From Plazaster borealis (lineage: Eukaryota; Echinodermata; Asteroidea; Forcipulatida; Labidiasteridae), in NCBI GenBank assembly GCA_021014325.1, contig JAJGQC010000720.1, forward strand, positions 7,501 to 71,500: DNA of 64,000 nt, written 5' to 3'. Numbering within the stretch: the stretch's first letter is position 1; the number at the start of each line of letters is the position of its first letter. The notes below the pieces were generated by a model that was given only the letters and a program-made list of their open reading frames with translations, was not told the origin of the DNA and ran no database searches. A program made the translations under genes and the position numbers. Positions 30,904 to 41,300 of the stretch are shown piece after piece.

Positions 30904-33285
30904 TTCCGTTGGGGACGCGCGTACAAGAACAACCCACACACACAGCATTCATAAATTTTCCCCTAGTGATCTCACACACCCCCATATTTACAACGATCTT
31001 GTGACCGTTTTGAGAAAACTATCAACAATTGCACACCAACCTTCTCCAAAAGGATAATACATTTTATTGATATACCGGTATTTTTTGCCAAATAAGCTAC
31101 TAATGATCCGTACCTCGTACACATTGTGTCATTAGTGGACCTTGTGATTCCGCGGACGGCCGTTGAGCCTGCATGGATTTACACGTGTATGCTGCGTGTG
31201 TGGCAACGGCATTTTTCATGTTGATCTCCACCATTGTGACAGAAATCCACAGTTCACATACACAGAACACACGCATACAGGGTTGTAGCTAGAAAGTTTT
31301 GAGTGCCGACTAAAATTGAGCATAGCGAGTGAAAGCGAGCGGAGCGTTTTCACGGCGTGGGGTCCAGGGGCCCGCTCAAGGGCCCCGGTGGAATTTTTTG
31401 GTTTTACTGCTTTAAAAATGGATTTGTAGGCGTTAACTGAGACATAAATTATGTATTTTTGTAAGGCGTTTTTAGGTACGTAAATCTGTTATTTTCATTT
31501 TCATGACAGTGATTCAAGTAAAGTACACATTGTATTGTCTGTACCAGTACAATAAATTAATGGAAGTGTTATGGTAACTCTTACAAAATACCAGGCCTCG
31601 AATGTAAAAATAGAAAAGGCAGAAAACTATAAGCATAGAGCAAGGACCAGAAAGCCAGCAGATGTCAACACACCAGGTTTAATAGATCCTAATAAGGGTC
31701 ACAAAATTCCTGCACGATCGGCAATTGCACAAACTATTCCTGCAAGAACGACTGATCGTGCAAACATTTTTGTGCAAATCATTTCAGCACAAACAAAACC
31801 ACTGATCCTGAACTAAAAAATCCGTCCACTTTGTGCACGATCGCCCGATAGCTTCTACATGTACTTGAAATGTGAGTTTCAGATTTGCGTTTTTTGTTTT
31901 TTTTAACTCTCTGATCGGTCTCCTAATATCACGCTGTTTGTTTCAACGTCCAAAGAATTGTCAACCTGATGGACAATGTCAACCTGATGGACAATGTACA
32001 ATAATAATATCTCTCATGATAGCGCGGGGTTGACTCAATTATTGAGTCTTGGATACAAGGTTCCCTTCATCGAGTAAAAATGTAGTCAGGATGCCCTGGG
32101 ACACAGAGAAAAATGCACGCAAAATGCCGTTACGAAATAGCTGACTTCTGGGTACCAGTCGCTGCATACTATTACTACAAAAGATCGATCTACTAGCGCA
32201 TTGAAATGGTGGTTTGTGTTCGTCATAAGTATTTTTCGACATTTTTTTGTCCGGGCGCACGACGATTTTGTCCGGACAAAACCGGCTGTGGAGAACCCTG
32301 ATGTAAACACCTGATTAAATACTTGAGCGGGGAGCTGATACAAGTTTAGTCCGCACACCAATGATGATGATTATTGCAGCGTCAAGGGAAAAACCCTTTT
32401 CCGAGCATGCGCAGACACGTAAAGTCTTCCATCTAGCAGTCGATATTGCATGAGTTTGGTCGTGCACGGGACGTACGTGTTTTGTCAAGTATTATGATCT
32501 GTAAACGGACTCACAATTGTGTACGTGAATTCATAGAATTGGTCTGGTTTCCATCGTACATCGATTGCCGGCGCAGCGTTGCTAGCACATGGCAGCGTCC
32601 ATACGGTATGGTATTGACTGTTCGTTCCAAAGTATTTGATTTGTACACGATCGGTGGCATAAAGTGTTGCGGTTCGCTTCTTCTTCTTTTTTTCTTCTTT
32701 TTTTACACAAAATTTACCGGTTATTTATGTCGTTGTTTTCGTCTTCCTTATTTTTTGTTCAAACTGAACATGCAGCTGCGTTAAAGTGGTAGTTTGGGGG
32801 TGTTTTCTGTTCATTTTAATATAGTTTTTGCTGCATTTCGTGCCGGTCGGTAGGATGTTCATTTTGTCTGTGTGGCGATCGGCAGAAGCTAGTGCCGACC
32901 GGCGTGGCTACAACGCTGCGTGCATACCCTTGCGCTCTGAGTAAAATTCTCACTGACCATGGCATGCGGAATTTTATAAGCTTCGTTTTGATTGGTTATT
33001 TATTAGCATTGATGAAACTATACCCCCGTACCTTCGACCATACAAATTTCTCCTTTCATGAACCTTTCTGCCGGGATCTGCTCGAGTTGTCATGCCAAGT
33101 GTACAACGTACGTGGTGTGTGTGTGTGATGGTACTAAGTCAGCACGCGCGCGCGTGTACATGCCCCTCTCTGATTGGACGACCTCGCTAAATGATATAAT
33201 GCGACTATCACAGTAAAAACTGTTTGTAATGGATACACTTTTTATCGTGCCTGGGCCCAATTTCATGGAGCTAAAAATATGGATT
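30904..33285. other. Palindrome-arm sequence without recognised genes
   Basis: A TE-like end (gagtgaaagcgagcggagcg) at 31,320-31,350, a duplicated gtcaacctgatggacaatgt phrase (31,960-31,998) and a CpG-rich stretch with cgcgcgcgtg near 33,145. ORFs up to 112 codons show no family resemblance. Confidence 0.4.
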
Positions 33286-33616
33286 TAAGGTAACGTACAT
33301 GGTACACGTTTGGTAATGACTCAAAACAAATATTAGCATAAAAACTTACTTGGTAAAAAGCAACGGAGAGCTGTTGATAGTAAATAACATTGTAAGAAAC
33401 GACTCCCTCTGAAGTAACGTAGTTTTTGAGAAAGAGGTAATTTCTCACTAAAATAATAAAAACTTCTTGTAGGAAGTTTATTCCTATATCTGAAAGCACA
33501 CAAATTTGTACAACAAACAAGTGTTTTTTCTTTCGTCATTTTCTTGCAACTTCGATGACCAATTGAGCCCAAATTTTCACAGACTTGTTATTTTATGCAA
33601 ATGTTGGGATACACCA
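33286..33616. mobile_element. MITE family A, truncated copy
   Basis: From ggtacacgtttggtaatgac to gttgggatacaccaag; one TTAA end is missing. The mirror copy is at about 60,200-60,525. Confidence 0.75.
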
Positions 33617-34796
33617 AGATTAGCCCCATTAATAGTGCCAATACTCTGGACTTCCTCCGATCCATGGCCCTACGCCCATGTACCTCCAGGAGGTGACATT
33701 TGTTTTCGAAAAGAAACTTGCGTTTTTATGCCGAGATTTTTTCCCCTTGTCACTTCTTGTAGCTCATTTGTGGACAGCATGTGACAACATCTTTCACACG
33801 GTCCAAAGATCTTGTGTGTAGCAATTATGGTTCTTCACATATGATTTTTTTTCAATATTAAACATTGATTTAATATTATGAGGTCATCGGTGACGTCATC
33901 ATCCCCAAAACCTTTGCGGGTTTCATTGACACACTACGGTCTAAGTACATGGGTAGTTCAAACAGTTACTTGAGCGAGAATTTTTGAACGGAGATGCTAT
34001 TCAAACTTGTTTATAATGTGTTTGTTTGTCATTTAATTATAATTTTGATGTGTTTTCTGAATTTTTCGTAATTATCAATCAAAATTAGGCCCCAACCTCA
34101 AGGTTTTGAAAAACTAAAAACACTTCTGCCGTTTGCGGTGCGCTTCCATGTGATGTCATTTGTGGGGGTTAGCTTAAGACTAGGAGTTAGCTTCTAACGT
34201 AAACAACAAGGACACCGTTGTTTGTGGATGGGAATTCGATAGTTTGCAAACAAATTTAGTTAATTAACAAAGTTTCTTGTGTGCTGGGATAATAACTTTT
34301 TCAATACTTTCAATAAATACGATTGCACCGTCACTATCATAAAAGTGGTCTTCATATATGGTACCAACTAAAAACCCTCGTAAAACAAACCGTCAATAAT
34401 GGTCTGGCTCCCCACCCCTCCCCAAGCTCACAGCTAGATCAGCAAGTTGGGAAGTTCACTTTCCTGGATTTGTCTCTGGCCCCACGAGACACGGCAGCGG
34501 CTGTACGGGATATGCCCCAAGGTTTACGTTCAAGAAGCTCCCATGCTGGTGCGCCATAAAACACGCTTCCCTTGCACGGACTCTCTGAATGTGAATCTTA
34601 CGTTCGATTTTTCATCATTATTTACGACTTGTATCCATAATCTGAATACATAGTCTTTTCTGTCAAATACTCATGAATAATTGTAAAAAAATCATAATAA
34701 CAATTGGTCAGTAATTTACTCTTATACGGCTGGAAGTAAAACTATCTCCGAAGATCACGAGGGTTATTAGCATTAGCAGTTGCAGGTGATATAATG

Positions 34797-35075
34797 TGAC
34801 ACAAATGGTTGTGCTGGTGGATTTTAATTTTGTAAGCACAATTTTGTTGTGCTTACTTGTTGAGCTTAAGCAGCTCTATAATATTGGGCCTTGTTGTTTA
34901 AGGGCAGGGTATACTTTTGGTAATTGTCAAAGACCAGTATCCTCACTTGGTGTATCCCAACATATGCAGAAAATAACAAAAATGTGAAAAATTGGGCTCA
35001 ATTGGTCATCGAAGTTGCAAGAAAATAGTGAAAGAAAAAATACCCTTGCATAGAATTTTGTGCTTTCAGATGCTT
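34797..35075. mobile_element. Fragments of MITE families C and A, side by side
   Basis: 34,797-34,890 ends agcttaagcagctctataat then attgggcc (family C end). 34,895-35,075 is a reversed family A half starting gtatacttttggtaattgtc. The mirror is at 58,740-59,030. Confidence 0.65.
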
Positions 35076-35392
35076 GAGAAAGGCAACATTTGAAAACCTA
35101 CATCAAGTAGTTGTGACGTCATCAAGTGTTGAAATACAGTAGATCAAAGTTTAATAACTAGAGATTCAGTTTTTGTGACATCACAAAAACAAGGTGTTCG
35201 AGAGTAATGTCAAGGTGTTCGAGAGTAAGGGCATATGATATAGATCAAGACACGGGCAACATTTGAAAACCTACATCAAGTAGTTGTGACGTCATCAAGT
35301 GTTGAAATACAGTAGATCAAAGTTTAATAACTAGAGATTCAGTTTTTGTGACATCACAAAAACAAGGTGTTCGAGAGTAATGTCATCAAATT
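35075..35392. repeat. Direct duplication (about 130-bp units)
   Basis: The block from ggcaacatttgaaaacctac to ttgtgacatcacaaaaacaa and gtgttcgagagtaa occurs twice (from about 35,082 and 35,250). Each copy holds the palindrome gtttttgtgacatcacaaaa. The mirror is at 58,420-58,740. Confidence 0.8.
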
Positions 35393-35439
35393 ATGAGTGA
35401 CTGATTTGGTGTCAACAAGTTATGATTTTTTAAGTATTA

Positions 35440-35775
35440 AATTTCATCTTCCGGTTTGAACGGGAAGTCAAGGTCAAATGAGGTCACAGGTAGCGTTTCT
35501 TAAATCTTTGGAGCCCTTTCTGATGATGTATAGATGATAAAAATCCAGTGTGTGGTTCAGGAGTTCTGATTTTTTTTTTGAAATTTTAAATTTCATCTTC
35601 TGGTTTGAACAGGAAGTAAAGGTCAATTGGGGTCACATTCTGTATATATCGTTTCTAAAGTTGTTACATACTTTCCCAATGATAAATAGATTGTAAAACT
35701 CGAATGAGTTGTTCAGAAGTTAAGATATTTTTTAAATATTAAATTTCAACTTCCGGTTTGAACCGGAAGTTGAAA
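35440..35775. repeat. Three-copy repeat with CTTCCGG hairpin
   Basis: The phrase aaatttcatcttccggtttg followed by aac-ggaagt-aaggtca recurs at about 35,440, 35,585 and 35,743. The last copy is almost a perfect palindrome (ttcaacttccggtttgaacc then ggaagttgaa). The mirror is at 58,055-58,385. Confidence 0.75.
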
Positions 35776-36516
35776 ACTTCACAATTCATACTTTAAGAAA
35801 TACTCATACTTTTTACATACACATTACTCGAAATGTTTACATCATGTTGTAGATTCTTAAGCCTTCTCAAACTTGTCCACAGAGTTGTAACCTTTTTGAC
35901 CTTGTTTTATGGTTGAAATCGGGTATACATTGACCGGCTGTCAAACCGCTGGGAAAAACTGCATTGAAAACACACACAATACGCGATCTAAGCCAGTTAG
36001 ACGGTGAGCGGCTGCTCGCTCCATTGAATCAACCGCAACGTTCAAAGTCTATCAAACATGCTTGAAGTCTAGTCCCTGTTCAAGGTTTGCGCACCCTGAT
36101 TTTGACATTATGCTTTGTTAGTCTCTAACAAAACAGCCGTCCGTGCAAATCTAGCTAACAATCAATTGTAAGACTTTTGAAAAATTCATAGCTCAAATTG
36201 AAATTGAATTCGGTTCAAAATATAAGTTGAACATTTCGTTAGTATTAATTTGCACAAAAATCCGGTATCGAATGACCCACTCTAAAATTAATCCGCGTAT
36301 TAAAAGAACTGCACTGAATACACACACAACGCGCTATGTTAGTTTTGAACGATGGGCGGCTGCTCGTTCCATTGAATTACACACAAGGTTCAAAGTCTGT
36401 TCACGCAACTTGATTTGGCGTTGTTCTTTGTTAGTCTCTAAAACAGCCGAGAAATTTAACATCCAAAATGTTAGGTATGGTTCTACTGAAGTCATCAAAT
36501 GTCATGTGACGTCAAC

Positions 36517-36889
36517 TTAAAGGCACTGAACACGTTTGAAAATTGTCAAAGACCAGTGTTCTCACTTGGTGTATCCCAATATATGCACAAAATAATAAGC
36601 CTGTGAAAATTTGGGCTCAATTGGTCATCAAAGTTGCAAGAAAATGATGAAAGAAAAACACCCTTGTTGTACAAATTTGTGTGCTTTCAGATAGGAATAA
36701 AAACTTCTTGCAAGAAGTTTTTATTATTTTAGTGAGAAATTACCTCTTTCTCAAAAACTATGTTACTTCAGAGGGAGTCGTTTCTCCCAATGTTTTATAC
36801 TATCAACAGCTCTCTGTTGCTCGTTACCAAGTCAGTTTTTATGCCAATATATATTTTGAGTAATTACCAAACGTGTACGATGCCTTTAA
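36517..36889. mobile_element. MITE family A, complete reverse copy
   Basis: TTAA at 36517-36520 and 36886-36889; ends aggcactgaacacgtttg and acgtgtacgatgcct. The mirror is at 56933-57305. Confidence 0.87.
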
Positions 36890-37051
36890 GCACAAAATGT
36901 AGCTAAGTATAACAAAATAATGCTTACCATAATTACCAACAAAAATACCTTGTCCCTTGTACTTTCTTCGACTGGTATCTTGCTCATGTTTGCTTAACAG
37001 AAAATTGTTAAGCACTGTTTTTCTGCTTATGCAGCTCTGAAATTGGGCCCA
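36889..37051. mobile_element. MITE family C, partial copy
   Basis: Runs from gcacaaaatgtagctaagta to gcagctctgaaattgggccc. It starts at the TTAA of the preceding MITE, which suggests that MITE landed inside or beside it. The mirror is at 56769-56935. Confidence 0.65.
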
Positions 37052-38109
37052 GACTACAGGCCTCTGTGAGTACAATTAGCCAGTATTACATGTACCTTAC
37101 AAACAAAAAAGTTCAGCAGTCCAATGTTTTTTTTCAATCACACTCATCAAAGATTTACTTATCCATATTTTAATTCAAACCTCTTCCTAAAAATTTTGCT
37201 ATTAAGTATAAACAAGGAAAAAAAACCACCAACAAAACAAAAACAGTTATGTTCCAGTATTAGCTATGAATTCAAGACCTGATATGTACACCACATTACA
37301 ATGGTTTGAGTGCAGATGGGCTGCTGTTTGACTTAACATATTGGGTGAGGTTTTTTTTATCAACTTCCAATTCAAATGAGAATAATAACTTATAATAATA
37401 ATATTAACTAGTTTTTATATAGCAGTTTATCCACGAGCATCACAAAGCCCTTATCATTAAATATAAATTGTCCTTTATGATAGACAATATTGTGTTTGTT
37501 TTCATTTATTCATTTTATCAACCAATTATATCCTGGTCAATTTACTCCATCTGAAACCAGTTTTTCATTTTCAATAACTTCCAAATACTGTATTCTTTGT
37601 CAGTAAATCAGAAGAGTATTGTTACTGCAATATTAGTTTCCCATAAACAAAAAAATGCAAACGCTAATGTCAAATAAATGAATTAATGCAACAATCAAAA
37701 CTGTGTGCGCTGATAAATAAGTACATTTGGTGCAGGGCTCGAATTATACACTGGACCGCAGGTCCGAGGCCAGTGATTTTTCCGTCGGGCCAGTGAACTC
37801 GTGACCAGATCTGTCAGTCTTGTGTTTTTCAATTCAATAGCAACACCTCACTGTGTAATATCTTTAACAAAAACAAATCAAGTGATGATTGTACATTACT
37901 TTTTATATGCCTACATTCGTTTCCAAACACCTAGAGTTTGTATTACAAACTCTAAATTTCTAGTTTTTTCTTTAATTTTGTGTCAGAGTAAATGTGCTGG
38001 GTCTTTTTTCATATTTATTTTTAATATTCTAAGCAAAGTATTGCCCTGTGATGCTACGGTGACCATAATGTTGTAAACTGAAATAAATAATTTATTTTTT
38101 CTGCAAACA
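37052..38109. other. Palindrome-arm sequence, no gene recognised
   Basis: AT-rich. A short (ATA)n tail at 37,390-37,410 and an inverted gagtttgtattacaaactc hairpin at 37,935-37,953 are visible; the stretch from 37,738 (gggctcgaattatacactgg) may be a transposon end. No coding sequence. Confidence 0.4.
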
Positions 38110-38800
38110 GAAAGGCACGCAGAAGCTTCATCTACGCCGATGACATCGTCATAATGGCACAATCCAGAGAATTTAGTGACGTGGAAGACACCCTGATGTC
38201 CTCATTAAAGGTATTGTACACGTTTGGTAACAGCTCAAAATCAGTGTCCACATTTTGTGTGATTCAACATATGCATGAACAAACAAACCTGTAAAAGTTT
38301 GAGATCAATTGGTCATCGAGATCACGAGAAAATAGTGAAAAGAGACCTTATGTGTGTTTTGTTTTTTCAAAATATCGCGCGTGATAAAAACTATTGTTTT
38401 ACTCATTTCTCAGAAATGATAGCATTTTAGGCAGAAATATTTTAAGGAACCCTTTCAACCATTACTTACTTTAAATCATGTAAGTTGTGTGTGAATCTGT
38501 GAACATTTGTGTTTTTCGATCTTACCAATAGTGTACAGGGCCTTTAAGAGGCCTCACCACTTACTACCACATCAACCAACTCCGCCCGAACCCTGCCAAG
38601 ACCCAAGTCACTGCCTTCCACCTGCGGTACAGGGATGCGGGTAGACATCTCACCATCAGATGGGATGGTGTACTCCTGAACCACTGCGATAATCCAGTCT
38701 ACCTCCGTGTGACCATTGGCCACACACTGACATACAAGGTTCACATAATGAACACCAAGGCCAAAGTAAACACCAGGAATGCCATCATCAGGGTAGCACA
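38110..38800 (+). pseudogene. Non-LTR reverse transcriptase fragment interrupted by a MITE
   Basis: 38,110-38,208 encodes SFIYADDIVIMAQSREF (RT motif C, YADD). After a MITE (38209-38543) the frame resumes with TTYYHINQLRPNPAKTQVTA, FHLRYRDAGRHLTI, NPVYLRVTIGHTLTYKVHI and KVNTRNAIIR. This is the palm/thumb part of a non-LTR retrotransposon RT. It stops at about 38,795, where the array begins. No RT start or motif A is nearby. The mirror is at 55,022-55,720. Confidence 0.85.
38205..38547. mobile_element. MITE family A (diverged), inserted in the reverse transcriptase
   Basis: TTAA at 38205-38208 and 38544-38547; ends aggtattgtacacgtttgg and agtgtacagggcct. It splits an RT reading frame exactly at TTAA; removing one TTAA and the element restores the frame. 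The mirror is at 55279-55621. Confidence 0.88.
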
Positions 38801-39649
38801 CCCAGGCTGCTTATTTGTAATCTGCTTACTTGTTTTTCTAATGTATCTTTCACTTATTGTATATTTTATTGTTCACTTAATGTACTTAGAGGCTTTTGCA
38901 TTAGGTGCTTTTCAAATGTCTTTATTATTATTATTATTATTATCTACCATCCGCACCACTTTAATTATTATTATTATTCATTGTATAATTGTCTTTGTGT
39001 ACTATATTTCTCTTTTGTTGCTTATGTGTTTTGTTTTTTTGGTTCTGCGCCTCGGAATAGGGTTTTGTACACTAGATCTAGATAGAAGGCGCATTATAAA
39101 TGCATTATTATTAGGTGTTCGGCCCATCAGCCAAAAACCTATTGTTATCTTCCGCACCACTTTCATTATTATTATTATTCATTGTATAATTGTCTTTGTA
39201 ATCTATATTTCTCTTTTGTTGCTTATATGTTTTGTTTTTTTGGTTCTGCGCCTCAGAATAGGGTCTTGTACACTAGATCTAGATAAATGGCTCCTCGGAA
39301 TAGGGTCTTGTACACTAGATCTAGATAGATGGCGCATTATAAATGCATTATTATTAGGTGTTCGGCTCATCAGCCGAAAACCTGTTGTTATCATCCACAC
39401 CACTTTCATTGTTATTATTATTCATTGTATAATTGTCTTTGTATTCTATATTTCTCTTTTGTTGCTTATATGTTTTGTTTTTTTGGTTCTGCGCCTCGAA
39501 ATAGGGTCTTGTACACTAGATCTAGATAGATGGCGCATTATAAATGCATTATTATTAGGTGTTCGGCTCATCAGCCGAAAACCTATTGTTATTGTTAAGT
39601 TTTTTTGTTTTGCTTTTTGCCTCTTCTTCTTCTCCCTGAACCTTCTCTT

Positions 39650-39830
39650 GCAGATTTCACTGTTGCCAGTCAGGCAGAACGGTCAAGGCAGCCATTCCAG
39701 CAGCAGCTCATCTCTGTTTGACCACCCACCAGTAACCCCCCCCCGTCTGCAATCAAGGAAGAGTTTCATCGCTTCGACCCTACCACTTGAGATAGCGCAA
39801 TCCAATGGTAGTAAAAACACAGGAAGTTCC
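39650..39830 (+). pseudogene. Reverse transcriptase C-terminal fragment, copy 1 in array
   Basis: A segment from tgttgccagtcaggcagaac to accacttgagatagcgca encodes, in shifting frames, RLQSRKSFIASTLPLEIAQ, the C-terminal part of the RT whose core is at 38,110-38,800. Further copies are at 41,127-41,300 and 45,455-45,620 (mirrors 54,000-54,175, 52,500-52,705 and 49,800-49,985). The sequence just 3' of it (ggtagtaaaaacac...) is the start of the array unit. Confidence 0.75.
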
Positions 39831-39859
39831 ATGCACGTGGCATGTGGGACTTACTGCCG

Positions 39860-39955
39860 GCCATGGTTAAAGTTAGGTTTAGGGTTGGGGTTATGATTGG
39901 GTAAGGGTTAGGATTAGGTTGGTGTCAGCGTTTTGGTAAGGATAAGGTTGTGCGA
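39860..39955. repeat. Degenerate telomere-like (TTAGGG-type) repeat, copy 1
   Basis: Runs of gttaggtttagggttggggt, gggtaagggttaggattagg and ttggtaaggataagg. Also at 41,362-41,455 and 45,688-45,810, always just after gccggccatggtta (mirrors 53,890-53,970, 52,390-52,470 and 49,625-49,755). Animal telomeres use TTAGGG; this is an interstitial, imperfect version. Confidence 0.75.
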
Positions 39956-41126
39956 AGATTACAAACTTAATTGCGAAAAGGGACTTGGACACATGCACGT
40001 GGCATGTGGGAGTTACTTCCGGCCATGGTTATGGCCTATTAAAACCTATTGTTATCTATGTTCCCTCTTTCGTTGCTTATATGTTTGTTTGTTTTTGGTT
40101 ATGCGCCTCGGAATAGGGTCTTGTACACTAGATCTAGAAAGATGGTGCATTATAATGCATTGTTATTAGGTGTTCGGCTCATTAGCCAAAAACCTATGGT
40201 AGTAAAAACACTGGACGTTCCGAACTTAATTGCGAAAAGGGACTTGGACACATGCACGTGGCATGTGGGACTTACTTCTGGCCATGGTTATGGCCTATTA
40301 AAACCTATTGTTATCATCCACACCACTTTCATTATTATTATTATTCATTGTATAATTGTCTTTGTGTTCTATATTTCTCTTTTGTTGGTTATATGGTTTG
40401 TTTTTTTGGTTCTGCGCCTCGGAATCGGGTCTTGTACACTAGATCTAGATAGATAGCGCATTATAAATGCATTATTATTAGGTGTTCGGCTCATTAGCCA
40501 AAAACCTATGGTGGTGAAAACACTGGAAGTTCCGTACTTAATTACGAAAAGGGACTTGGACACATGCACGTGGCATGTGAGAGTTACTTCCGGCCATGGT
40601 TATGGCCTATTAAAACCTATTGTTATTTATATTTCCTCTTTTGTTGCTTATATGTTTGTTTGTTTTTGGTTCTGCGCCTCGGAATCGGTTGTTGTACACT
40701 AGATCTAGAAAGATGGTGCATTATAATGCATTGTTATTAGGTGTTCGGCTCATTAGCCAAAAACCTATGGTAGTAAAAACACTGGAAGTTCCGAACTTAA
40801 TTGCGAAAAGGGACTTGGACACATGCACGTGGCATGTGGGACTTACTTCCGGCCATGGTTATGGCCTATTAAAACCTATTGTTATCATCCACACCACTTT
40901 CATTATTATTATTATTCATTGTATAATTGTCTTTGTGTTCTATATTTCTCTTTTGTTGGTTATATGTTTTGTTTTTTTGGTTCTGCGCCTCGGAATCGGG
41001 TCTTGTACACTAGATCTAGATAGATGGCGCATTATAAATGCATTAATATTAGGTGTTCGGCTCATCAGCCGAAAACCTATTGTTATCGTTAAGTTTTTTT
41101 GTTTTGCTTTTTGCCTCTTCTTCTTC

Positions 41127-41300
41127 TTTCGCTGTTGCCAGTCAGGCAGAACGGTCAAGGCAGCCATTCCAGCAGCAGCTCATCTCTGTTTGACCACCCA
41201 CCAGTAACCCCCCCATCTGCAATCAAGGAAGAGTTTCATCGCTTCGACCCTACCACTTGAGATAGCGCAATTCAATGGTAGTAAAAACACAGGAAGTTCC
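41127..41300 (+). pseudogene. Reverse transcriptase C-terminal fragment, copy 2 in array
   Basis: Same segment as at 39,650-39,830 within the second higher-order unit; it carries cccccccatctgc where copy 1 has a longer C run, shifting the frame. Confidence 0.7.

Noticed and set aside
38709..39896. 395-codon ORF in the array (and 392-codon mirror at 53,939-55,117)
   Set aside because: It begins in the RT remnant and continues through tandem array units whose repeats (FIIIIIHCIIVFV-type) simply translate (TTA)n-rich DNA. It is not a gene.
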